Below are positions 44,743-56,850 of a DNA stretch of 64,000 nucleotides, piece by piece. The notes beneath the pieces were generated by a model. That model did not search any database and was not told the origin of the DNA. It saw only the letters and a program-made list of their open reading frames with translations. Numbering within the stretch: the stretch's first letter is position 1; every line of letters begins with the position of its first letter. Source of the stretch: Centroberyx gerrardi (taxonomy: Eukaryota > Chordata > Actinopteri > Beryciformes > Berycidae). The position numbers were made by a program, and so were the translations under genes. The stretch is from assembly GCF_048128805.1 (NCBI RefSeq), contig NC_136012.1, positions 15,000,225 to 15,064,224 on the forward strand, written 5' to 3'.

Positions 44743-47021
44743 TCACTTCTTTCCCTCCACCATAATGATATGGTACCCAAACTTGGTCTTGACGGGAGGG
44801 TCTGTGTAGACAGGTTTATCCATGGAACTGACAGCCAAGGCAAACGCTGCATCCTGAAAGGGTCCGACCATCGATCCCCGTGTCATCCAACCCAGATCAC
44901 CCTGTCATGACCAAAACAAAACAGTCATGATGCAAACAGATCTCAAAAGAAAGCTCATAATGTGCACCTAATATGCTTGTTTAGCAGGAAACAAATCAGA
45001 AACAAATCGGTGTGATTCAGTGTCTTGCTCATGGACACTTCACCCTGCTGCCAAATTTGTCAACAACTCCTCAATACGATGGAAAAGCTTGTGTTGTGCC
45101 ACCAAAGTCTTGCAACGTAAAAAGTTACTGTGTCTGGACAAATATCACATACTACCACAGGCAGCAGGGTGGCCTGGTGATTACAAAGACCATCCTGTAA
45201 CAGGAAGGTACAAGATTCAAGGGTAAAATGTATTTGTCCCATAATTGAGAACTTGTTTTTGCAGCAAGGTACAAGGAGGACAAAAAAACAAAGAACATAA
45301 AAGGGTCCCATGATTGATCCCTACAACAGCCAATGCTGTGTCCATAAACAGCCATGTGTCCTGTCAAAGTGTCCTGGAGTGAGACACTTCACCCGTAAAT
45401 GTTTATTCATTGCAAGTCACTCTGGATAGGAGTGTCTGCTGAACGGCTAAATTGGAATTGTAAATTTTAACACATTTTTACAATATCCAGCTATTTAAGA
45501 TACAAGTTTTATTGTGCTGACTTGACTTTCTGGATTCAATTTAGGTTGCACCAATGACCACACCACCCAAGCTTGACACAAGGTCGGTGAGCCAGCTAGG
45601 CTGGACACATGGCTTGCCATATCATAAAGGGTGACCAAGCAAATAATTACCTAGTAACAGAGGTTTTCAGTTCCTATATTACACTGTCAGAGGTGAAGCA
45701 CAGAGGAGGGTAGCTTGAATCAAGCAGCAACAGCAGCGATAATGGAACTAAAAGAAAAAGTGGAGATTTCATTGTGTGAAGTTGTGATCATGACTGCATG
45801 TTCTTACTCCTTGTCTGGCTTTGTCTTCGCTATACTGTGACGCTACTTCGCTGAAACGGACTCCGGCCTTCAACTTCTCCATTGCCTCCATACATTTGCC
45901 ATGTTTTTCACACAGGATATGCCGAACCTGGGGAAAAATCACAAAAGTCACAAAAGCATGACTCATGAGTTGTGAACAACATATGTGGGTCAGACATCTC
46001 GGGGAAAGGCTGTAGTTGAGATGTAGAATAACTGTTTCAAATCATTCTAGAGTTTATGCTTAGTTAATGTACATAAAACATCCTAGATCATGTATACCAG
46101 TATACATGCCAAAGCTCCAAAATTCACTCCTGCTTTCCCACAATACATCCTCTGTATACCAGGCTGTGACCCAAAAACTGATGTTTATGCAGCTGTGACA
46201 CTTATTTTCCCTGTAATGAAGATGAGACAAGCTGCTTGAAACATCTCCTGAGGTCTCCTTAAGTACAAGATACACTGGTGTATCCTCACTAGGAATGAAA
46301 TTACATCATGTTTGACTTGTGTCCATCATTGCCAAATGAAATACCCAGCTTCTCAGATGTGACAGGACTGGACCATCAATTAAGAGAAAAAGGCAACTTT
46401 TTGAATGATATATAGTGATAGAGAATAAAACCCTCCGGATTAATTAACTTGAATTTAAATATCTACTTTCTTCTCCTCCCTCTCTCCTCTTAACTCCTCC
46501 AAGTCATGTTGTGGTAGGAGACTAACTGTAGTGAAGGAGGAAAGGAAAGGAGGAGTGGTACTGAAGAGCTTTGGGAGGCACACTCCAAGAGGTTTGTTCA
46601 AAATTCATCAGTAATTTCTCCTTTGGACTTTGCATTACAATTCTGCCCAAATGTATACACCCAGGTTGTGTTACCTTCACAGAAGTGCCTCCTTTTTGTG
46701 CCTTTTCTTTCTTGTCAGTGTCTCCACCTCCTGAGGCAGCTGCTGCACAATAACAAGGTTTGTGAAATTCAATACCATGACAATACATTTAGACTAGTAC
46801 AACCGCCGTTAAACCAATACTCAACGTTAGATAAGGTTACCAGGCAACCTAACGTTACATGTCGTATGGAAGCATGTATTGTAGCTGTATGCTACTAACC
46901 TAATGTGGCTGTTTTATTAGCTAGCTAACGATAATCTAGACAGGCAGATTAGCAGAACACATGACTAATATTAAAAACACTAACCTTTACCACCCTTGCC
47001 ACCTTTCCCTTTTGGTGGCAT
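44743..47021 (-). CDS. pin4: Parvulin peptidyl-prolyl isomerase PIN4 (Par14), 127 aa
   Basis: The enzyme is a cis-trans prolyl isomerase linked to ribosome biogenesis, DNA binding and chromatin. Exons in transcript order: 47021-46985, 46742-46675, 45927-45808, 44901-44743, with phases closing. The N terminus [12 protein letters not shown] is Lys/Gly-rich and disordered. It is followed by a short acidic/basic linker. From about residue 36 the parvulin domain runs [44 protein letters not shown] and ends [15 protein letters not shown]. The active-site His residues of the VRHILCE and FGYHIIM strands are present. It is slightly shorter than human PIN4 because of linker length. It starts 970 bp from the divergent kinase gene. 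Confidence 0.96.
45165..45475 (+). mobile_element. tRNA-derived SINE in a pin4 intron
   Basis: The head reads GCAGGGTGGCCTGGTGATTA and then CAAGATTCAAGG, in the A-box/B-box arrangement of a tRNA promoter. The 3' end contains CAAGTCACTCTGGATAGGAG and TGTCTGCTGAACGG, the decayed form of the common fish SINE tail AAGTCGCTTTGGATAAAAGC. Confidence 0.7.
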
Positions 47022-47990
47022 TATAGAGGAACGTATAGTGAATTTCAAGCAATACTGAAAAAGGCAAAACTGCAGTAGTATGCGTCCATGCTATGTTGTG
47101 ATAAACATGCGGTAACCTGCGCAGAGAGCGCCAGTGAACTACAACTTCCAGCCAAACAGGAAGATCTCGCGCGTGCGCACGTCTGTGTACGACACGGACC
47201 ACAGTGGCACAGTCAGATCGCCTCCTTTCTGTATGATAAAAAAAATATATCACAATGGATATCAAGTGTATTTTAGGCGTCTCTCTGTTCGTTTTAAGTA
47301 ATTGGAACAGTGAACAGTATCAGACATTGTCACTTTGTGCGAGAAATGGGAGCAAAGTTGTTTTTTCACACGGGGGGACATCTCTAGTTCCCAGTGCTAG
47401 AATAAGTTACCATTAAGATATATTGCGCCAAATCAGTGAAATCAGATAAGCTTGACGTAAATAGAAAGATTTTGGACACAATCATTGACCCTCCGAAACA
47501 TCTGGTCTGGTTTGCATCATTGACCTAGTACATACGGAAATGACTGCGGCTTTCCCAAGGAGGGCTTCGCTTCTCCTGCTTCCCTCTCCGAGGAAACTGC
47601 GCAGCAGCCAATAGCCGCTAAGTTTAGATATTCATCAACGACCCCACAGTTTTTTTCACGCATCTCCAGCATTGCTGCCCTCAGCTGGTAGGAATAGGTA
47701 GACTATATTATATTATTTAAATATTAAATCACCATTCATACCGGTGCGTGTCGCTTTGCAACCATTTTTAGTGACTGTTTAAAAACTATTTAGCTAACTA
47801 TTATTAGGTCTTGACTATTTGAGGTCTGGGTCTGAGCTAGAGTGTTACTATGGCAACGAGGCTAAACACAAGAGGGAGATGACGTATCATTTGTTTTGGA
47901 TGACAGCTGGTCTTTCAGTGCTCGTTACCTCGACGCTGTTTCATTGATTAAAATAGCTTATTCGTTGGCTCTACGAAAAGTTTACAGATT
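47022..47990. promoter_or_regulatory. Divergent pin4/NEK promoter with NRF1-like and RFX X-box sites
   Basis: The interval separates two head-to-head genes. An NRF1-like site CGCGCGTGCGCA (47168-47179, 11 of 12) lies near pin4. An inverted-repeat X-box GTTACTATGGCAAC (47844-47857) lies 134 bp before the kinase ATG. A CCAAT box is near 47608. RFX factors at X-boxes control ciliary genes, and several NEK kinases act at cilia. Function is inferred. Confidence 0.5.
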
Positions 47991-50581
47991 ATGGAGAAGT
48001 ACGAGAAGGTTCTGTGTTTGGGCAGGGGAGGAGCAGCAGAGGTGTTCCTGATGAGGCACGCGGAGACCAAGACCCTGCATGCAGTGAAGAGGATAAAAGC
48101 AGACGAGTCCAGCAAAACAAAAACACAGAGGGCTATTCTTCAAGAGGCCGAAATCATAAGGAGATTGGAGCACCCTCACATAGTAAAATGCAGCGATGCC
48201 TTTGTGAACGGTGACGATGGATTCATTTACATTGTAATGAATTACTGTGACGGTGGAACATTAGATGACAAAGTTAAAGAGAGGAAAACAGAGGAGTATT
48301 TTGCAGAGAATACTGTAATGGAGTGGTTTGTACAGGTCACTACGGCAGTGAATTACATACACGTGGCAAAAATACTTCACAGGGACATCAAAACCTCAAA
48401 TGTACTTCTCACAAAAAGAGGTGTGGTGAAGTTGGGGGACTTTGGGATATCCAGAGTCATGACCAACACGGTGGACATGGCTTCCACGTGTGTTGGGACA
48501 CCCAGCTACCTCAGTCCCGAGCTGTGCCAGGATGTCCCGTACAGCTCAAAGTCTGATATCTGGGCTCTTGGCTGCCTGCTGTATGAGATCTGTTCTCTGC
48601 AGCCACCATTCGCAGCCACGAACCTCCTGAGTCTCTTCTACAAGATCACCAAAGGAGAGTACAGTTCTGTGCCCAACACATACTCAGACGACATCTCCTC
48701 TCTGATCCAGACAATGCTCTGCCTCAACCCAGAAAACAGGCCAAGTGCTGCCTGTATACTTGGCATTGCCTATGTGCGAGATCACCTTCGAGAATATGTC
48801 AGGCACGGAGAGACAAAGCTACGCATCTCAAACCATGATGGTGACTGTGTTTCTGTGATGCGACCTGCAGGGGTGAGCTGTGATGTGATTACAGAAGATA
48901 AAAACACAGGCATTGACACAACACCCGGGCCAGATCTTATCAGACCGGCCCTCTCATGGGAGGAGGGAGACCGCAGCATGGAGGCCTGTTCCAGTGACGC
49001 AGAGGAGGAAGACGCATTCAGTGTTGGTGGACAGAGCGACTACCCTGAGGACTTTGACGACGATGAAAGTTTGTCCTCTGTAGGGGAGCACAGTGAGCAA
49101 GGACGCTCTAGTCCTGTGAGGTCGCCAATAAGGGAGGTTTCTACTGAGCCTTTCGGTAATGGCTTACTTTCTACAGGAGTGTTTTTCAGACATTCATTGG
49201 TTATCCTTATCTTGTTTGAAGTGTAACAGGTTGACATGAATTTTGGACAGTAGAATAGATCTCTTGATGTTCTACTGGCCGTGTAATTCATAGACAGAAT
49301 ATTTCATGTAAATACTGTGCTGATAAACAGCTCTATTTGCATGTGAAACCCAATTGTTGTAGGTAGTACATGATACTCTCAAAGATCAGTCATTGAATGT
49401 GCGATGTCTCAAAAGGTACTCCAGTGATGATATATGATCATATTAATTATAATAAAACAGGGGTTGTCATATCTGCACTACCAAATGCATTTTTTTTTTA
49501 AATTCAAGAATATTTTGGCAACCTGAGAGCAAATTTCAGAATTAATTGTTGCTTCTGAATCAAGTCCAAAAACATGTTTAGTCTTGTGTCTACCATTTTT
49601 TATTTATTTAACCTTTATTTAACCAAGAAGTCCGCTTGAGATTCAGAATCTCTTTTGCGAGGGAGACCTGGCCAAGACAGCAGCAAATAACAGTGAGTAA
49701 CAGTGGACACTTCATCAATATCATTTTCATTGGTTAGAATTCAGGCCAATCTGTACCCCATTCAATACAACCTTTGTTGACGCTGGTGGCTGTCAGACAA
49801 GAAGGAATCAGCTGTACCAAGTTGTAGTTTAAGTTCCCCCCGGGTGCCCATTGGCGTAGGATAAGTCAGTGGTTTTATTTTTTGTATTCATTTTTTATTT
49901 CTTTCTTCCTTTCGTGCAGTTTTTGTGCACTCTTGTAGGTACACATAGGAGCACTCAAAGAATAGCTTGAGCGGATGTTTTCGTACAGGTTTCACTAGAA
50001 CAAAAGTCTGCAATCCTAGCATGAACTTTTCCTCTAGTACCTCAGTGGCGTAACACTCAGCACACCTTTGCCCTTTATCTGCAGTGGCTGCTGAGGTTTC
50101 AGAGCAAGGAGAGTATCCAGACGACTTTGAGGAAGATGAGGAGGAAGAAGACTATGGGGATGTGGCAGCCTCTGTCCACACTGCCCATGCTGCTCTTCAG
50201 CTGCCGGCTGAAAGCAACGACGACGTACTGGAGGAGGAGTTTCACCTATGCGATGCTGGAGGATTGACCATCACACTGAAAGCGTTGAGGGAAGAGTGCA
50301 TCGTGGGTAAGAACCTTGCATTGCGCTGCATAGTGGTGTGAAATAAAGGGAGTTAAATAGTTGGAACAGTAATATATAGGTCTGGTGGCTTGGTCATTGA
50401 GTGATTCTGTGTGTTTATCATTGCAGAGGACATCGGGCCTTCTCTCTTTGAGGAGATTAGAGGACAATTTGAAAAAGGTCTTGGTCCAAAAGACTTACCG
50501 CCGCAGTTTGAGCACAAAGTAGGAGCAGAGCATCTGGAAACGTGCTACCTCATATTTACTACTGACCAAGAGACAACATAG
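47991..50581 (+). CDS. NIMA-related serine/threonine kinase (NEK family, nek12-like), 513 aa
   Basis: Exons: 47991-49155, 50085-50306, 50427-50581, with phases closing. The catalytic domain covers residues 4-275: glycine loop GRGGAAEV (11-18), K33 in AVKRIK, HRD at 130-132, DFG at 150-152, GTPSYLSPE at 169-177. All catalytic residues are present, so it should be active. After the domain come two acidic motifs, [11 protein letters not shown] and [12 protein letters not shown] helical C-terminal segment (ALREECI...LFEEIRGQF) resembles the ends of NEK1/NEK4-type kinases. No intron interrupts the kinase domain. Retaining intron 1 would stop at 49226. Poly(A) signals are at 50806-50811 and near 50979. 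The exact paralogue is uncertain. Confidence 0.88.
49588..49712. repeat. Teleost dispersed repeat in the kinase intron
   Basis: The text ATTTAACCTTTATTTAACCA, then GTCCGCTTGAGATTCAG and GAGACCTGGCCAAGACAGC, is a very common fish repeat phrase. It lies in intron 1 of the kinase gene. Confidence 0.6.
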
Positions 50582-52603
50582 GACTGGAAGTGCTTGGCAA
50601 CGTACTGCTAGATGATAGTCAACAATCAAAACACTTGGTGGAGCTAGAGAGATTCAACCAAGTCCTGTTTAGTCTGTGCTGTTAGCGCTGTTGATCAGTG
50701 AAACTAATATTCCTGAATTATGTTTCTGATCAGTGTCCTAAGGAGAGGTGGTAATGATTAGGGGAACATGGGTCACTGGAATCTTTTAAAACAAGAATTC
50801 ATGTCAATAAAATCTGTATTCTGCACAAGCTTACATATAGATTCATTCAGATACATGGATCTAATAATATAAAAACTGTATTGTATATTGTATGTATTGT
50901 TTATCCTAGCACATAGCACATCTTGCATGTGAAACTGTAATTATTTAACGCTCTGAGATGAGGGTATGTGTTATGAATAAAGTTAATCTAAAGTTTCTAG
51001 TAGCAAGGCTTTATTGCATTGTATATTACAACCATAATCATGACTTTAAACCCCTGATATAAAGTCACCAGCTGTATATCCGCATAGGATACCTGCATAT
51101 TTTTACCTTTTATTCACAACCTTCCTTAATGGTTCTTATTCTATTATATGCACTTTGAACCTTCTCTTTAAGTATTGACTAGGTTTAACCACATATGTTT
51201 TAGAGCTTTGTACAAAAAGTTGGTCCCCCACATTGTTACGCAATATTAGAAATACCAGGTTTTATCTTATCTGCATAATATTTATTTTAGATAAACCATA
51301 ATCATACATGCATTTACAGGAAATCTGTTGGGGTGTGTCCATTTATATCCATTCCACCAAGGTTATTAACGGAAACTAAAGCTAAAATTAAGAGGTGTTA
51401 AAAAACCTTGTCGTAAACTGAAATAAAAATGAGTTTGTGAAAAAAAAGTTTCACAGGATTCCCATGGGCCTTAAAAATCCTTGAAAATTTGTGGATTTCA
51501 GAAGAATAAAATAAGTCCTTGAAGGTTTTTGAAAATGAAAGAATGGCCTTGAAAGTACTTGATTTTTATTAAAATGTATAGCACCCGAATTCATCAGCAT
51601 GCCTCGGCTCTCTGTAGCTCTCTCCGTCCTGACATGAACACTTCACATCCTGAGATTAAACCTTATGATGGAGATTTGTGTTGCTGTTGCCGCAGTGTTC
51701 AGTTTAAAAGTGAAGGATTTGACCATGATTTCTTGACTTGACTTTCTTGACAGTAAAAACAAGGCCTGTGTGAAGTCTATAATTTTAACCAACGTCCTGT
51801 CTTATATTGTAACCAGTGAGAGAACCTGGTGACTAAATATAACACTAATCACACACTAATCTCTCTTAGTGTCACTTCCACACACAGATTTTTAGCATTT
51901 GTTTGTCTGCATTGTGTGGATTGTTGTTCTGTCCTAAATGGTCTGAGTCCAGGTTGCTGTTGAGGCTGCTAGTGCTTTTCATTTGTGCAGGATGAAAACA
52001 AGAGGTCCCAACTTGACACAGTTAGGTATACTGAAATATTAATGTAACTAAATTTAACAGAATTTAATTTATTGTTTGTATTACACAATACCTTTGCAAA
52101 TGATGCAAAATACATGATCTGAACTTTTACCTGTAAACTTTAAGAAATACCACCCTACTTTTACTCTTGTATTGTATTCTATTGTATGTTTGTTTTACTA
52201 TTGTATTCAGTTTTTTTATTCTGTAAAGCACTGTGTAAACTCTGTTTAAGAAATTGCTATATAAATAGTTTGTTATTATTATTATTAGCAAGAATTCTTA
52301 GTAATGATGACATACTTTGTAATGATTAAGTGGTGTTGTGGGTGGAGGCGAGTCATTTACTAATGGTATTGGGCGTTTTATGACCGGAAAAACCCGATTC
52401 AACAGTTGAAATCAATAATATTAATGCCTATTAGAGAGACTGACATATAAAGCCAGAGGAAAGGCAAAGGAATTTACAAAAATATGGAATCCTTTAATTT
52501 CTTGAAGGTGAGAATAGACAGTCAACTTGAAAGTGTTTTATATTGCTGCTTGATTTTACTTTAGCTTTCATATTTACTCTTATTTATTTATCCATTTATT
52601 TTG

Positions 52604-52639
<36 letters not shown>

Positions 52640-52686
52640 GTCTTTGGGTTTTTGTCATCTTTTGTCAATTTCAATCAGTTTGTTCA

Positions 52687-52722
<36 letters not shown>

Positions 52723-53458
52723 GACATACAGACAATTGGTTTGTCAGCAAGCACACTCACATTTTCTAAAAGTGTGTGTCACTACAAAACCATCTTTGGA
52801 AAATGCACATAATCTAGTTAACCATCACTCTACTGTCAGTATTTTCTCCAAGAATCTATCAGTGTTGCTTCATGACAGTCTGCCTGTTCAGCCAGTGCAC
52901 TGTCAGTGGGAAACAGCAAAGAGGTGAAGTGGTGAAGGAGACTCTTACAGGAATCATGTTTTTCATGATGTGAGTCAAAATATCGTCTAAACCTATAAAT
53001 GAAGCTGATACCTCTAAAGCGCTGTATCATGGAGACAGCTTAAAGTTTTCTCTATGAAGTGAGTGAGCAATAGATCTGAGAGTGTGATAGGTTCAGAATT
53101 AGAAGTTGTCTCAACGGAAATGCACGATTCTTATCAACACACAATCTCTCATGAGTTGACCAAAGATTTCCCCACACATGCTCTGCAGTCTCACTTGCCC
53201 ACATTCACCCACTCACATTTGCACGCACAACGCTCCCTCTCCCACAGATAAAAGGCGCACATTTATGTCTCCATCAGCTCACGGCCACAGAAACCCACTG
53301 CAAAGGTATGCTGGTTTTCCCATGTGATTCACTGTCACACACATGGGAAAATGAGTAAAATGTTTCCCTGATGAACAGAAAGGATCAACTTGTCCCTGGT
53401 CACCAGCTGTGGAGGTGGACAGCTGTACAGGTTGTGCATGTACACTGCCCATCAAAAG
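50582..53458. other. Intergenic region with simple repeats and two TATA-like first-exon candidates
   Basis: No protein gene is supported. A dispersed-repeat fragment (CCTTGAAAGTACTTGA) lies near 51460-51570. An (AT)n run is at 52603-52636 and a (CA)n run at 52688-52720. TATA-like boxes at 52446-52451 and near 53245 each precede a short segment with a good splice donor (52508 and about 53308). No downstream coding exon was found. Confidence 0.4.
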
Positions 53459-54062
53459 TTTACGACCCAAAGTCAATTGGTGACCACAGTCCAGTACTCA
53501 TTCACAATGTACCCATAAATCAGGTTCCTTCATATAAATATCTTGGTGTCCACATTGACAGTTCGCTCACATGGCATGTTCATGTTGAAAACCTTTGTTC
53601 TAGGCTACAACAGAGGATGTACTTTTTGAGAAGGCTTAGACTCTATGGTGTAAATAGTAAACTTATGTTCTTGTTTTATCAAATGATTTTAGAGAGTGTA
53701 ATTCGATATGACATACAAGTATGGTATGGTAACCTGTCAGCACAGTTAAAGTCTAAGCTTGCACGTCTCATCCAAACGGCCATGAAGATCATAGGGAAAA
53801 AAGAACATCACTATCTTCAGTCTTTATATGAAAAATCTGTGCTCAGGGAGGCACAGAAGATTCTGAATGACCCAACACACATCCTGAACCCAGAATTCAA
53901 GGTGTTGCCCTCAGGCAGACGGTTCAGGATGCCAAATTTTGTATGTATGATCTATGTACTTGTATGCATGTGCATTGTGATGTGTTGTGTGTTGCAGTGG
54001 CTTGGAGCCCAAGACAAGTTTCCCTGCGGGACAATAAAGTATATCTTATCTTATCTTATCTT
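53459..54062 (+). mobile_element. 5'-truncated non-LTR retrotransposon (reverse transcriptase C terminus)
   Basis: The open frame carries the end of a LINE polymerase ORF: SPVLIHNVPINQVPSYKYLG, LCSRLQQRMYFLRRLRLYG, QMILESVIRYDIQVWYGNLS, KLARLIQTAMKIIG and LPSGRRFRMPNF. It ends with a tandem ATCTT tail at 54040-54062. The order fits CR1/L2/Rex-type fish elements. The 5' part of the ORF is missing and the normal C-terminal residues after RRFRMP have decayed, so the copy is dead. Confidence 0.85.
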
Positions 54063-55458
54063 TTCCCCAGTGCAAAGATTCCGCTGTCTTGCACAGAAGA
54101 GAAGCAATGTTCCCCTCAATCCTCTTCACGCTGACACCTGCATACTCATCTGATTCCTCCTCTACTGATGGTGTCAAGACAAAGGCTGCACACCAACCTC
54201 TATGATGACAGCTGCTAAACCCCGCAGCTTCATCCCCACATCGCCTATGAGTCATGAACCTGCTGCTACACGATTAACTCAAACATATTAGTAGTAACAT
54301 TTCATGGAAATTCAGTTAGCAGATGATTTATCACATATTTTGGAAGTCGGGTGATAAGAAAGCTGCCGGCAACATTTCTCTGTTTTGATATGTTATAATA
54401 CTGCCTTCAGAGATTAGAGAGTATTCAGTCAGCAGTGCTTGTTTAACACTACAAAGGCCAATCTGCAGTCAACTGACAGCAGTTTTGAATGCTAGAAATG
54501 AAATATTACACCTTTCAAAATGTCTCTCCATGACTTTTCCTTGACCCACTTTCTGTACAACCCAGTGTGTTAGATTTTCAAAGCATCACACAGAAATAGT
54601 AGTTACAGTTATATTTACCGCCTTCTTCTCAGCTTGTTGGTCTTCTCTTAGACGCCCAAAATCTACTGGCCTTTGTAGTTAAAGTTGCCATTTCATGAAA
54701 TTATAATGGACATCACAGACTGTCAACAACTGAATTCCCTCTGTGTTTTCTATCCCTACTGTATAAGGTAGAACTTGCTTAGCCTAGTTTCCAATAATAC
54801 AATAAGGGCACAGTAGAAGAAAAAATAATACAAGTTAGAATATAGGGAACATCCGACAAGTTCAACAATAGAAAGTTTTTAGTGGAAATTTAGGAATGAA
54901 ATTATGAAAAATAGAACTACAACCCAATGGTTTTCTTCCATTTTTTTAAGTGTCCAGACATAAAAAGAACCAACAAAAAACACAAACCAAGCAACAAAAG
55001 ATATAAAAACAAGAAACACCAAAAATAAAATACAAATATACATATACATATATACAGACATATACCCGTACATATACATTCATTCATACATACATACATA
55101 CATACAAACACACATACATACATATATACATATACACACATACATACATATACACATATATATATATACATACACACACACACACATACATATAAACTAA
55201 CTTGGAGCTCCCTTCCCCCCTGCAACACTTCCAAGTGTTTCCGGTCCTTCACCTTCATAGTTCTTTCTCCTATTGGTCTCCACGACAACAGACTAACGGG
55301 GCAGCTGACCCTGCTGGCTTGAAACAGCTGTAAGAAATAAAATGAATATTGTGCTTTTTATATGAATAACACACTCTGTTCTTTGTTCTCAGAGTAGAGT
55401 GTCTTTTCTTCTCTACATACCATAATCAGTGTAATCAGTGCATGTATGCGTGTACGTG
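54063..55458. other. Intergenic, low-complexity (ACAT/TATA)n tract
   Basis: No gene is seen. A tract of ACATACAT and TATACATA units covers about 55030-55195. It produces Tyr/Met/Val/Cys-rich false frames on the minus strand. Confidence 0.6.
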
Positions 55459-56230
55459 CAGTGATCCCCAGTAGGCGGCCCGCGGGCCAGGTCCGGCCCG
55501 CGAGAGCCAAATGTCTGGCCCGCGCCGACCCATTGGCACTTCCGTGAACGCACCTGTCATAACATGTTGATTTACTGCTGTTCTTTCTGATAAAGCAACA
55601 GTTTTATCACAACATACGACTCCATTGGTGTCAGAAAAAGACTTTTTGTTTTGCCCCCGCACTGACTGGGTCCATTTGTAATTTTCACCGCCGTACACCG
55701 AAACTGGCCCGGTTAGGCGGAGTCAGCACTTGATATAAAAATGGGCTGCGCCGCCAACATCAAGCCCGAGCGCCCCGGTGTAAATAACAAGCACATCCAT
55801 TCAAATTCTCCCGGAAAAACAGAGAACGTAATTGACGTTACTTACGTCAAATGCGCGAGCATGTGCAGAAAGAGGCGAGATAGTCCAACCAAAGAAAGTG
55901 ATCGGAATGAGTGTTTACATGACGAAATTTTACGTGTGTTAAGTCTCGTGATTGGGTGGGCCTGGGTTCCAAGTTCCAAGCGCCGCGTATGGTCAACTGT
56001 CATCATAACATTTATTTAGCTTCATATGTTTTTGCCAGATTTAAAGATAAGAGTCATTTCAGGTTATGATTCACACTTTCAGACCCATGTTTGATAGTTT
56101 GATTAGATGGCATTTTACCAAACTAATCCCATGTCATAACTCAATCCTAAAATATCATAACTCAAAATACAAGTCTTCATTTTCTTGTGTGACCCAATCT
56201 ACCCAGGCCTAAATTATTACTACCACCACC

Positions 56231-56276
<46 letters not shown>

Positions 56277-56423
56277 ATAATAATGGTAATAGCAGCAACA
56301 ACAACATCTGCACATAAAACAACTTTAATTGGCGCAATGGAAAAAAAACAACCTGGACGTTTTGGCCCTTGGCTTGGCATGCTTGACATAATTTGGCCCT
56401 TGGGGAAAACTATGGGAACCCTG
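55459..56423. mobile_element. Non-autonomous hAT-like element
   Basis: The left end reads CAGTGATCCCCAGTAGGCGG and the right end, on the other strand, CAGGGTTCCCATAG. These are similar imperfect hAT-type tips (CAG..TCCC). The left 70 bases are GC-rich (GGCCCGCGGGCC palindromes). The flanks TGTACGTG and GTGTAGTA do not form an exact duplication, so the boundaries are provisional. The interior has no convincing transposase. It contains an ACC/ACT triplet run at 56219-56275. Confidence 0.5.
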
Positions 56424-56722
56424 GTGTAGTATATATGGTTATGTGTGGTTTTGAGTGATTCTATAGGTGGACACATAGTTAGAAGTCCGAACTGGTGGGT
56501 TGGTTTTGAGCCAAGTGGGTTTGGCTCTGTGCTGAGATTTACGGTTTTGTTTACTTTAACCTATATAAGTGGATCCTCAACTCTGTTCTTTGTCACTTCT
56601 TTGTTGCTTATCTGAAACACTGAACTGAACCATGCATGTCTGAATAAAGAATCCACGGAAGACTCTTGAACCTTGCTTATTCATTTTGACCCACAAAGAG
56701 AGAAGTTAATTTTTCTTTTACA
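56424..56722 (+). mobile_element. Possible solo LTR
   Basis: A roughly 300 bp block starts TGTAGTAT and ends TTTTACA, with a TATA box CTATATAAG at 56561-56569. A poly(A) signal AATAAA is at 56643-56648, only 80 bp later. This spacing matches the U3-R arrangement of a retroelement LTR. No retroelement genes, primer-binding site or exact flanking repeat are seen. A lone RNA polymerase II promoter fragment is an alternative. Confidence 0.35.
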
Positions 56723-56850
56723 CAGCCCGCTCAGCATTGCAGAAACCAAACTGTAAGGTATATGCAATGTATAACAGAAGGATATGACGATATGAAGAAA
56801 ACAGTATGCATTGCAGCATGTGTACAAGATGTGCAAATGTGTATAATGTT

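Noticed and set aside
49156-49226. Extension of the kinase exon to an in-frame stop
   Set aside because: A donor at 49156 and the phase-matched exon at 50085 give a longer protein with a second acidic motif; the extension looks intronic.
53371-53458. N-terminal part of the 260-codon LINE frame
   Set aside because: These residues do not resemble a reverse transcriptase; the frame is open by chance before the truncated element begins.
55741-56019. 92-codon plus-strand frame in the hAT-like relic
   Set aside because: No transposase motif is recognisable and the element lacks coding signatures elsewhere.
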